Shown: positions 1-6,462 of the stretch, one piece after another
Position numbering within the stretch: position 1 is the first letter of the stretch
Layout of the letters: each line of letters opens with the position of its first letter
From: Paenibacillus kyungheensis
GTDB taxonomy: Bacteria; Bacillota; Bacilli; Paenibacillales; Paenibacillaceae
Reading direction: 5' to 3'
Assembly: GCF_028606985.1 (NCBI RefSeq)
Contig: NZ_CP117416.1
Location: 4,961,001 to 5,025,000 of the forward strand
DNA length: 64,000 nt
Position numbers and translations under genes: made by a program
The notes under the pieces: generated by a model
The model's input: the letters and a program-made list of their open reading frames with translations, nothing else
What the model was told of the DNA's origin: nothing
Database searches by the model: none

Positions 1-113
1 TCCAGCGCAAGCTCCATTTTATACGTACGCAGTACCTCTTGATAACACTCAAACCACACACTTTCGGTATCCAATATTAACCCATCAAAATCAAAAACAA
101 CTGCTTTTATCAT
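1..113 (-). CDS. HAD-superfamily hydrolase, N-terminal fragment cut by window edge
   Basis: Only the first 37 or so codons are inside the window. The translated start reads MIKAVVFDFDGLILDTESVW, which carries the HAD motif I nucleophile segment DFDGLILDTE (first Asp the likely phospho-acceptor, second Asp the acid/base). This form is typical of beta-phosphoglucomutase-like and phosphoglycolate-phosphatase-like members that act on small phosphorylated metabolites in the cytosol. An AAGGGGAG ribosome binding site lies just upstream on the minus strand. The cap domain and motifs II-IV are outside the window, so the substrate cannot be guessed. Confidence 0.85.
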   Translation of the reverse strand, partial: MIKAVVFDFDGLILDTESVWFECYQEVLRTYKMELAL

Positions 114-258
114 TCCCTTTTCTCCCCTTTAGTCCAAGTATTTATCTACATCTATTTAGTCGTTAAATCGTTTATCACATCAGCTATTTCCCTATCTCTT
201 TTCTTTTTAAACATTTTGTCTGTTCATGTAATCTTTTGTCAAACGATTAAGACAGATT

Positions 259-284
259 GTTTAAATCACAATGCTGTCGGGTAA
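259..284 (+). promoter_or_regulatory. Sigma-B-type promoter for the CsbD gene
   Basis: GTTTAA (259-264) and GGGTAA (279-284) are separated by 14 bp, which fits the general-stress sigma-B consensus GTTTAA-N13-15-GGGTAT with one mismatch. The next gene encodes a CsbD-family protein, whose Bacillus subtilis namesake belongs to the sigma-B regulon. The leader to the start codon is about 100 nt. The match is seen; use by sigma-B is inference. Confidence 0.6.
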
Positions 285-395
285 TGTTAACTATCAGCGA
301 GTTCGAGCTAAAGCATAGACGGCTTGTTGATCATTTAAAAATGATTCCTTTACATTAAATACAAATTTATTCTATTTGAACAGGAGATGTTAATG

Positions 396-584
396 ATGAG
401 TAACGATAACGGTTTGGGCGATAAAGTAAAAGGTGCAGTATCTAAAGCTAAAGGCGAAGTGAAAGATCAAGTAGGTAATGCTACAAATAACACTTCTCTA
501 CAAGCAGAAGGTAAAGTAGATAAAGCTAAAGGCGCAGTACAACAAAAAGTCGGCGAAGCAAAAGACGATCATAACCGCCACTAA
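396..584 (+). CDS. CsbD family stress protein
   Basis: Small, highly charged, Lys/Ala/Gly-rich protein of 62 residues with repeated GDKVKGAVSKAKGE-like and KVDKAKGAVQQKVGEAK segments, the hallmark of the CsbD family. These cytosolic, probably partly disordered helical proteins are induced by general stress; their molecular role is not known. Three in-frame ATGs lie at 387, 393 and 396. The CAGGAG site at 381-386 overlaps the first, so 396 (9-nt spacing) or 393 is the real start. A sigma-B-like promoter lies upstream and a bidirectional terminator downstream. The gene stands alone. Confidence 0.88.
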   Translation: MSNDNGLGDKVKGAVSKAKGEVKDQVGNATNNTSLQAEGKVDKAKGAVQQKVGEAKDDHNRH

Positions 585-638
585 AATTAAATTTCACCAC
601 AATCCCCTATAGCATATGCAGTCATAAATATATTTTAT

Positions 639-677
639 AAAAAAACTCACCTCATTTGATACGAGGTGAGTTTTTTG
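639..677. terminator. Bidirectional terminator between csbD-like gene and 694-1002 gene
   Basis: Inverted repeat AAAAAACTCACCTC / GAGGTGAGTTTTTT with a 9-nt loop. A-rich and T-rich flanks on both sides allow it to end both convergent genes. Confidence 0.85.
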
Positions 678-693
678 TTGCTATTAATTAGTC

Positions 694-1002
694 TTATTCT
701 TTCCCTTTTACAAAAGTACCCGAATCCATCATGATCACAGTAGTAGAAGCATCTACATCGGCATCATCATATACAGTATGCGTATATTCAGGAGCAGGAA
801 GCGGATGACTAGCATCTACTCGATAAAAAACACCGTATTCGTTGTAAATCGTGCCCACTCTGTTTTGCAGTTCTTCCATTTGTGTAGAACTTGCCAATTG
901 TTGATCTGTAACTCCATTAGCACTTGCAAAGCTATGCACAGCTACACCAGCAGTCAATACAAGCGCACTTGCTACTGTAATGACACTTAACTTCTTCATC
1001 AT
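694..1002 (-). CDS. Small exported protein of unknown function
   Basis: A 102-residue protein with a clear Sec signal peptide: MMKKLS, a hydrophobic stretch to about residue 22, then SFASANG with a likely cleavage after ASA. The mature part is about 75 residues with no cysteines and no family I recognise. It holds a predicted helix around LASSTQMEELQNRVGTIYNEY and an acidic segment near VYDDADVDAST. Start ATG at 1002 or 999 follows AGGTGA. The gene is monocistronic, with a shared terminator at its 3' end. It is probably secreted or wall-associated; no function can be assigned. Confidence 0.7.
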   Translation of the reverse strand: MMKKLSVITVASALVLTAGVAVHSFASANGVTDQQLASSTQMEELQNRVGTIYNEYGVFYRVDASHPLPAPEYTHTVYDDADVDASTTVIMMDSGTFVKGKE

Positions 1003-1101
1003 AAACGCATCACCTACTTTATTTTATATGTACTTTTTAAATTTAACATTTATTAGATAATAATACCATTTTAAGGTTAATGATTTTCGACAATAAACTA
1101 T

Positions 1102-1284
1102 TTAAGATCTTTCTTGGCGATCTGCAAACAAGAAAATGACAAATACTATGAAAGAAATTAATACGAAATACATATTTTCTACCCAATCGAGTTTATATAA
1201 TGTATCTGTAAACAAGCGATAGAGCACAATCAAAATACCGGATACCACCATAGACAAAATAAAGCTGATAATTTTCTTTTTCAT
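1102..1284 (-). CDS. Small two-helix membrane protein, hypothetical
   Basis: A 60-residue ORF beginning MKKKIIS, with two hydrophobic segments (about residues 7-24 and 38-54) joined by a short loop TDTLYKLDWVENM and ending in a charged ADRQERS tail. This pattern suggests a small integral membrane protein with both ends in the cytosol. I recognise no family. No strong ribosome binding site precedes the ATG, only a purine-rich GAGATGG well upstream, so expression is less certain than for its neighbours. It stands alone between two minus-strand genes. Confidence 0.5.
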   Translation of the reverse strand: MKKKIISFILSMVVSGILIVLYRLFTDTLYKLDWVENMYFVLISFIVFVIFLFADRQERS

Positions 1285-1397
1285 ATATTATATTTGCATC
1301 CATCTCATGATGTCATTGTGGGATGTCCTTTCTTCTAGTTTGTTGAAGTTTTCATTCTAAACTTGTCATCTATATAAATCAAATACCTTCTCAAACA

Positions 1398-1427
1398 AAA
1401 AAAGACCCAATTTCTTGGGTCTTTTCG
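1398..1427 (-). terminator. Terminator of the nitroreductase gene
   Basis: AAAAGACCCAA / TTGGGTCTTTT around a TTTC loop. On the minus strand it is followed by a T-rich run and lies directly downstream of the stop codon at 1454. Confidence 0.85.
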
Positions 1428-1453
1428 TATATTTAGCAGTGATATTCTGTTTC

Positions 1454-2125
1454 TTATTTAACCCATTGTACGATTTCGTCTAGAGATCTTCTTGCTTTAG
1501 GGCGTAATTCTTTTTCTGTACGGTAGCCAAAAGCAGCCATAACACTTACGCCGTACTCGCCGCTACCCATTAGACCTGCATCGCTCAAAATTTGTTCAAC
1601 TGCTTCTTTTTGGAAGCCTTCGATCGGACAAGAGTCGATACCGATTTCTGCCGCAGCCGTCATCATATTACCTAGTGCAATATAGGTTTGTTTGGAAGCC
1701 CAGTCAAAAAGAGCACGTTCGCTTTCCAACAAGTTCAAGTCTCTTTCTTGGAACTCTTTATAACGTGGAAGAATTGTTTCGAACATTTCTGCTGGCATTT
1801 GTTTTACTTCGATCATTTGATCACGCAAATAATCAGAATCATAACGTACATCTGTACGCGCCAAAATGACTACAAAGTGACTTGCTGTTGGTAATTGACC
1901 TTGTGCACCCCATGTAAATTCACGTAATTTCTCACGCAATTCCGGGCTTTGGATTACTAGAAATTTCCAGGGCTCTGAGCCCACAGAACTTGGTGACAAG
2001 CGACCTGTTTCTAAAATAAATTCAAAATCGTCTTCGGAAATTTTTTGCTCTGGATCAAATGCTTTGGTAGCATGTCTTGCTTCATAAGCTTGCAAAATCT
2101 CTTGTTTGCGTTGTTCTTTATTCAT
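1454..2125 (-). CDS. NAD(P)H-dependent nitroreductase family flavoprotein (YfkO-like)
   Basis: A 223-residue protein of the FMN-dependent nitroreductase fold. The N-terminal RHATKAFD segment and LSPSSVGSEPWKFLVI (about residues 43-58) match the FMN-phosphate-binding and active-site parts of the NfsB/YfkO group. The C-terminal GYGV...AFGYR..KELRPKARR matches the second FMN contact. Members are cytosolic homodimers that reduce nitroaromatics, quinones or enals with NAD(P)H. Length agrees with B. subtilis YfkO. A GGAGAG site precedes the ATG, and a near-consensus sigma-A promoter lies upstream (2208-2236). The gene is monocistronic. The natural substrate is unknown. Confidence 0.9.
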   Translation of the reverse strand: MNKEQRKQEILQAYEARHATKAFDPEQKISEDDFEFILETGRLSPSSVGSEPWKFLVIQSPELREKLREFTWGAQGQLPTASHFVVILARTDVRYDSDYLRDQMIEVKQMPAEMFETILPRYKEFQERDLNLLESERALFDWASKQTYIALGNMMTAAAEIGIDSCPIEGFQKEAVEQILSDAGLMGSGEYGVSVMAAFGYRTEKELRPKARRSLDEIVQWVK

Positions 2126-2207
2126 GGATATCTCTCCTATGCCTATAATTTATTCTCTATTGTAATATGCACGATATATAACATACTTACTTTTAAATAC
2201 CAAAGAT

Positions 2208-2236
2208 AGTATACCGTTTATATCGTTTGTCGTCAA
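2208..2236 (-). promoter_or_regulatory. Sigma-A promoter of the nitroreductase gene
   Basis: On the minus strand TTGACG and TATACT are spaced by exactly 17 bp, about 80 nt before the start codon. The motif match is seen; activity is inferred. Confidence 0.65.
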
Positions 2237-2325
2237 TTGGATCACATTCAATTTGTAGCGATTGGTTTAATATATACATAAGCCTGTTATGATATACGTT
2301 AGACATGCTGTAAAGGAGATGAATT

Positions 2326-2733
2326 ATGAATACATATCCAACCACAGTGCCACGTACGATTGCACGTTTTATCTTTGCACTCTTTTTTATAGCGGCGTGT
2401 GTAGCTCACTTTGTTGAAGTTGATGGATTTGCCAAATTATTACCTGCCTTTGTTCCTTTCAAAAGTACATTAATTATTTTGACAGGGATTATCGAATTAG
2501 CATTAGCGATTCTGATCTTGATTCCTGCCTGGCGTCAACGTGCGGGTGTATGGACAGCATGGTATCTAGTGCTGATTTTCCCAGCAAATATTTATGCGGC
2601 GATTTACCAGATTCCAGCACCGGGTCAAGCGTATACTGATCCTGCGGCTCTATGGATTCGCTTGATTTTTCAGCCATTAATGATCTGGTGGATTCTATGG
2701 TGTACCCGCCCACCGAAGCCACGTACAGACTAA
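2326..2733 (+). CDS. DoxX-like small membrane protein
   Basis: A 135-residue integral membrane protein with four predicted helices (about residues 11-29, 44-66, 73-93 and 107-127). The arrangement, with ARFIFALFFIAACVAHF early and GIIELALAILILIP in the middle, matches the DoxX/DoxD-like family of quinol-linked or redox-related membrane proteins. In most bacteria these have no proven reaction. Start ATG follows AAAGGAGATGAATT. The gene is transcribed divergently from the nitroreductase, which may hint at a shared redox role, but that is only context. A bidirectional terminator follows. Confidence 0.75.
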   Translation: MNTYPTTVPRTIARFIFALFFIAACVAHFVEVDGFAKLLPAFVPFKSTLIILTGIIELALAILILIPAWRQRAGVWTAWYLVLIFPANIYAAIYQIPAPGQAYTDPAALWIRLIFQPLMIWWILWCTRPPKPRTD

Positions 2734-2751
2734 GTCTATCCCAATCCAAAC

Positions 2752-2789
2752 AAAAAGCACTGGTGAAAGAAAGATGCCAGTGCTTTTTC
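2752..2789. terminator. Bidirectional terminator between DoxX-like and AAA ATPase genes
   Basis: AAAAAGCACTGG / CCAGTGCTTTTT with a 13-nt loop. It can serve both converging transcripts. Confidence 0.85.
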
Positions 2790-2793
2790 TTAT

Positions 2794-3612
2794 TTATACA
2801 TATGCATGCACTTTAGGATTGTATTCCTGATACGCTGTCTGTAACTGATTCAGTGTTAATGCGCTATCTTCGATAATAGCTTTACGCTTTGCTTTGAGTA
2901 CAATCTGTTCAATATCTGCAAAGCTACATCCATGTAGCATCGCTGACGCTGATTGTTCCAGACTTCCTATCGTAGCAAATGAACCGATCAGTAAATGAAT
3001 ATACTGCTGACGATCCTGCTCGGACGGCATACCATAATCCATCTTCGTATCAAAACGACGCCACACTGCATGATCTAACTCATCTGCTAGATTGGTCGCC
3101 GCTACCAGAATACTTTCTCCTTCAAATTCATCCATACATTGCAGTAGCGTATTAACGACCCGTGACATCTCTTTTACTTCATCGTTGTTATCACGAGTAC
3201 GTGCAATCGCATCGAATTCATCCAGAAATAACACACAAGGTGAAAGACGGGCAAAATCAAATATTTTGCGAATATTCGAAGCTGTTTCTCCTAAATGGCT
3301 ATGAATAATCGTATCCAAACGCACGAGCACTAGCGGCAATTGTAGTCGCTCTGCTATATAAAAAGCAGTTAGCGTTTTGCCTGTTCCCGGAGGCCCTGAC
3401 ATCACTAATTTGTTAGGCATAGGTACATCTTGTTCGATAAACTTTTCTTTCATATCCAGGATCATCATAAATTCATCTATAATACGTTGATTGCACTCAT
3501 TTAAAACGATATGTCTTACTTTGCGAGCACATTCTTTAGGCATATATACAGTCGCCATATCTGTTCCTTTTGCTTTGGGCAAACGGCTGTTATTTTTATT
3601 CGTTTTGTTCAT
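2794..3612 (-). CDS. AAA-family ATPase, single domain
   Basis: A 272-residue protein with one classical AAA module. Walker A SGPPGTGKT is near residues 72-80, Walker B is VLFLDEFDAIA, the sensor-1 region is VAATNLADELD, and WRRFD carries the expected arginine finger. The C-terminal helical lid follows. The N-terminal part is short, with no recognisable substrate domain. It resembles cytosolic ATP-dependent remodelers of the SpoVK/CbbX/spastin-like groups. The ATG at 3612 is preferred: AAGGAG (3625-3630) sits 12 nt before it, while the TTG at 3624 abuts the site. A 21-bp palindrome lies just upstream. No peptidase or other partner gene is adjacent, so the target is unknown. Confidence 0.85.
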   Translation of the reverse strand: MNKTNKNNSRLPKAKGTDMATVYMPKECARKVRHIVLNECNQRIIDEFMMILDMKEKFIEQDVPMPNKLVMSGPPGTGKTLTAFYIAERLQLPLVLVRLDTIIHSHLGETASNIRKIFDFARLSPCVLFLDEFDAIARTRDNNDEVKEMSRVVNTLLQCMDEFEGESILVAATNLADELDHAVWRRFDTKMDYGMPSEQDRQQYIHLLIGSFATIGSLEQSASAMLHGCSFADIEQIVLKAKRKAIIEDSALTLNQLQTAYQEYNPKVHAYV

Positions 3613-3642
3613 ACAGGTTAACAACTCCTTGCTCCACTTTAT

Positions 3643-3663
3643 TAATAGTAATTATTACTATTA
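3643..3663. promoter_or_regulatory. Palindrome upstream of the AAA ATPase gene
   Basis: Two perfect 9-bp arms, TAATAGTAA and TTACTATTA, are separated by 3 bp. The element lies 12 bp upstream of the AAA gene ribosome binding site, and the same 10-mer TAATAGTAAT recurs in the promoter region of the adjacent exported-protein gene. A repressor or activator site is the simplest reading; no regulator is identified. Confidence 0.5.
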
Positions 3664-3719
3664 AACAGTTTAACAAGTTTTGCACTGAAGAACCAGTCTT
3701 TTCTTTATAGTTGTATCGT

Positions 3720-4670
3720 TTATTTGGTAGTAACGATAGTGTAATTGCCTGATAAATGGGTAGCAAATTGAATCGCTTTGGTCGTCGGATTGTAGTTGGT
3801 TAATTTGCCTTTCAAATATTGCTGTGTTCCATCTGCATATTCTGCACAGACAGAGAGATGATTCAGTTGAGACGCTGTTAATTTTTTGTCAGGCAATGGA
3901 AGAGCGATCCATACATCTTGAGGCGAACTGGTATCAGGGATCACGACTTGTAAGGTAGTTCCTACTGCTCCTTGTGGGGAAATCGTTTGACGGTCGCTAC
4001 CTAACCGAATCGTCATATCTGTATGATCAGATTGCAATGCTTGGCGAGGAATCGTCATTCTACCATGCCAGGCTTGGATACTAATTCCCAGTTGGGAGTC
4101 GGCAAACAATTTTTGAGCACGTGATGTTAATACTACAGCTAATTCAGCCGCAGGAGGCATTTCTGGAGGAGCAGGCATACTCAAGTAAGCTGTATTTCCT
4201 GTATCTCTACGCAACATATCTACTGTTAAAGCAGCTTCTTTCACATCAATTTTGGCGGTATCTTGCAGATATTCATTATCTTTTAGTAGACGTTGTACTT
4301 GCATAGAAACAGGATGCCCTTTTTGATCGGTATGCATAAGCGCTTCAGATACAATTGTTCCAACAATAGATTCATCTGCTGAAGGATTCACCATATGTTC
4401 GTCTGGCATAATATCGGTCATACTTGGTGCTTCTGTCGGAATAGTTACAGCAGGTTCAGGCTCGGATCTATATTCATCCTGAACTTCAGTCACTTTACCG
4501 GATTCATCGGTACTCATCATCGCATACGCTTTATTTTGTTGATGTTCATTCGTCAATTGTATAGGTAAAAAAGAAGTTGTCGTTATGGCTACAATAGATA
4601 AGGATGCCATCATCGCCACAGGGGTATGAATATATTTGTTCATTTTTTGAATGAATAAGCGTAATTTCAT
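3720..4670 (-). CDS. Exported or membrane-anchored surface protein, unknown
   Basis: A 316-residue protein with an N-terminal hydrophobic segment (VAMMASLSIVAITTTSFLPI, about residues 14-33) after a basic start, so it is exported or signal-anchored. The mature part has a Pro/Glu/Thr-rich linker, a central region and a C-terminal stretch ADGTQQYLKG...YNPTTKAIQFATHLSGNYTIV. That ending resembles the terminal beta-repeat of many Paenibacillus surface-layer-type proteins, whose role there is structural. No catalytic motif is visible. The start at 4670 is chosen because GGAGG (4679-4683) stands 8 nt before it. Its promoter has tandem repeats in the -35 region, suggesting activator control. Confidence 0.7.
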   Translation of the reverse strand: MKLRLFIQKMNKYIHTPVAMMASLSIVAITTTSFLPIQLTNEHQQNKAYAMMSTDESGKVTEVQDEYRSEPEPAVTIPTEAPSMTDIMPDEHMVNPSADESIVGTIVSEALMHTDQKGHPVSMQVQRLLKDNEYLQDTAKIDVKEAALTVDMLRRDTGNTAYLSMPAPPEMPPAAELAVVLTSRAQKLFADSQLGISIQAWHGRMTIPRQALQSDHTDMTIRLGSDRQTISPQGAVGTTLQVVIPDTSSPQDVWIALPLPDKKLTASQLNHLSVCAEYADGTQQYLKGKLTNYNPTTKAIQFATHLSGNYTIVTTK

Positions 4671-4722
4671 CCTGATAACCTCCATTAATAAATGTTATAA
4701 TCTGGAATATCAGATTACTATT

Positions 4723-4760
4723 AGTATAATATATTCCGCTGAACATTTCCTGAACATTCC
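4723..4760 (-). promoter_or_regulatory. Candidate activator-dependent promoter with tandem 11-bp repeats
   Basis: Read on the minus strand, two adjacent 11-bp repeats (GGAATGTTCAG, GAAATGTTCAG; 4739-4760) end 10 bp before a TATACT -10 box (4723-4728) that overlaps a TAATAGTAAT motif. No good -35 hexamer exists where one is expected. Direct repeats with one-turn spacing at -35 are typical of OmpR/PhoB-type activators. The repeat is seen; the regulator class is inference. Confidence 0.45.
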
Positions 4761-4929
4761 TACTTTTAGTAAATACTTCCTATTCCTAATTTCAACTTTT
4801 TTCCCCTCCTATATCGCTTAATTTCCGAATATAAAACCACCGAAATTTGACTTCTTATTTACAGTTATTGTTTAATTTAAGTGTAAACGGGTAATTACAA
4901 AGGAACTCTCTTTGAGGAGGTACAAACTA

Positions 4930-5733
4930 ATGGGATTTATGGAAAATTGGAAAGCACTTCAGAAGTACTCTGCTAATGCAGCAGAACGGTTTTTGACCAT
5001 CTATCTGAACACCGAACCAACTGCCAACACCCAGCCGGAATGGAAGCTACACCTCAAGAACGGTTTCAAAAAGCTTGCTGAATACACTGAAGCCGGTGAC
5101 GAACGTAGACATTTAGATAGCCTACTTGCTCTACAGTCCAAAGTCGAAGAACGCGTAGAAAACAGTCGGAATGATATGAAAAAAGGTCTGATTATCGTAG
5201 CGGATTCATCTGGTGGATTATTCTTTTGTGAAAAAGTACAGATTGGATTATCAAATGCTTTTTATTATGAGGCAGAACCACGTTTAGAAGAATTACATGC
5301 GATTACGTCCAAATGCCCTGCTGCGGGTATCGTGCAATTAAGCAGTGATTCGGTAACTATTATTGATAGTCTACTATGTGAGATTAACAATGAATATTAT
5401 TTTGAATGGGATATTGTGAATGATGAGTGGCGTGAACGTCCAAGTCAGAGTACAAGCGATCTCAAGTCAACGGTGAACAAGCAACGTGAGGATTACAAAG
5501 AACGTTGGGAAGTTGATCAAGCTCGTTGGGTCAAACGATTGACTCCGATCATTGAACGTATGGCTAGAGAAAAGCAGTGGGAAGAAATTATTTTAAGCGG
5601 TGAAAAAGCTGCTGCTTCTCATGTGAAAGAAGCTCTGCATACAACCACACCGATTCATATTGTTCCTAAAAATCTAAACAATATGAAATCACGTGAAGTG
5701 TTACAAGAAGCTTATGCTGTTCTTCAATCGTAA
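4930..5733 (+). CDS. VLRF1-family aeRF1-type release factor-like protein
   Basis: A 267-residue soluble protein. Its order of segments agrees with bacterial eRF1-domain proteins of the VLRF1 group: an N-terminal FLTIYLNTEP strand, KGLIIVADSSGGLFF, a central DSVTIIDSLLCEINNEYYF, and a C-terminal RMAREKQWEEIILSGEKAAA...L / HIVPKNLNNM module. These are thought to bind ribosomes and release or rescue stalled peptides; the function of most bacterial members is untested. Start 4930 has GAGGAGG 9 nt upstream; the upstream in-frame codons overlap that site. The gene is monocistronic with a terminator after it. The assignment rests on remembered family similarity. Confidence 0.7.
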   Translation: MGFMENWKALQKYSANAAERFLTIYLNTEPTANTQPEWKLHLKNGFKKLAEYTEAGDERRHLDSLLALQSKVEERVENSRNDMKKGLIIVADSSGGLFFCEKVQIGLSNAFYYEAEPRLEELHAITSKCPAAGIVQLSSDSVTIIDSLLCEINNEYYFEWDIVNDEWRERPSQSTSDLKSTVNKQREDYKERWEVDQARWVKRLTPIIERMAREKQWEEIILSGEKAAASHVKEALHTTTPIHIVPKNLNNMKSREVLQEAYAVLQS

Positions 5734-5808
5734 ATGCATATGTAATCTATGATTTGATTTCTAATAAGCATAATCATAATGGATCATTGACATGATAGTG
5801 AAAATAAC

Positions 5809-5856
5809 AGCCCTCTATTTGCTGGTTCTTAACCATAGATAGAGGGCTTTTTTAGT
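5809..5856 (+). terminator. Terminator of the aeRF1-like gene
   Basis: AGCCCTCTAT / ATAGAGGGCT hairpin followed by TTTTTT. Confidence 0.85.
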
Positions 5857-5915
5857 ATATATTTATAGGAACATTTGTTCTTATTATTATTTTGTGATAA
5901 GGTGGATATCATAGC

Positions 5916-5932
5916 AGTGTATCGTATACACT
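5916..5932. promoter_or_regulatory. Palindrome upstream of the DUF4132 operon
   Basis: AGTGTAT-CGT-ATACACT is a perfect 7-3-7 inverted repeat about 90 bp before the first gene. Its core 8-mer recurs inverted as GTATACGA at 5985-5992. It is a possible operator; no regulator gene is next to it. Confidence 0.4.
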
Positions 5933-6024
5933 TAATAGCAAAAGGCTAATCATCACTTAACAACGGATATAGCTTGTTTGCATAGTATACGATTGATAAT
6001 GATGATAAGTAAGGAGGATAGTAT

Positions 6025-6444
6025 ATGCGTATTTATGTGACTGTCAAAAGTCTGGGCAAACGCAAAAATGCTCTAACTCGTGAACCTCTAGATATTCTTA
6101 ATGTGCCTGGCACATTGCGCGACTTTTTAACTGAAGTTGTTCAAGAAAATGTACGTGCTTTTACAGAGCGTCAGAGCAATTCTTCATTGCTCTCCTATTT
6201 AACACCAGAGCAGGTTAATGAACAAGGCGAAACAGGTAAAGTTGGATTTGGTCATATGCATGATGATCGTATTCCTAACGAGGCAAATGCTGTTCAAGCT
6301 GCATTGTTGGCTTTTGAAGATGGACTGTATAAAGTATTTATTCGTGAACAAGATATTGAACATCTGGATGATGTTATTCAACTCTCTGATGGGGATGATG
6401 TTGCTTTTATTCGATTTACAATGCTGGCTGGACGCCTATGGTAA
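6025..6444 (+). CDS. Conserved small protein preceding a DUF4132 giant, unknown
   Basis: A 139-residue, mildly acidic cytosolic protein with no signal peptide, membrane helix or cysteine. It opens with a strand-rich MRIYVTVKSLGKRKN and carries a central EQGETGKVGFGHMHDDRIPNEANAVQAALLAFEDGLYKVFI segment that reads like an alpha/beta module. I do not recognise a named domain. It starts behind TAAGGAGGATAGTAT and is followed after only 18 bp by the 1663-residue gene, with its own AAAGGGGAG site between. The two are surely co-transcribed, and the small protein is a likely partner or adaptor of the large one. Confidence 0.75.
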   Translation: MRIYVTVKSLGKRKNALTREPLDILNVPGTLRDFLTEVVQENVRAFTERQSNSSLLSYLTPEQVNEQGETGKVGFGHMHDDRIPNEANAVQAALLAFEDGLYKVFIREQDIEHLDDVIQLSDGDDVAFIRFTMLAGRLW

Positions 6445-6462
6445 GAAAGGGGAGTATCGATA

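Noticed and set aside
2489-2749. Minus-strand ORF of 86 codons opposite the DoxX-like gene
   Set aside because: No ribosome binding site, no recognisable domain; it shadows a well-supported membrane protein gene.
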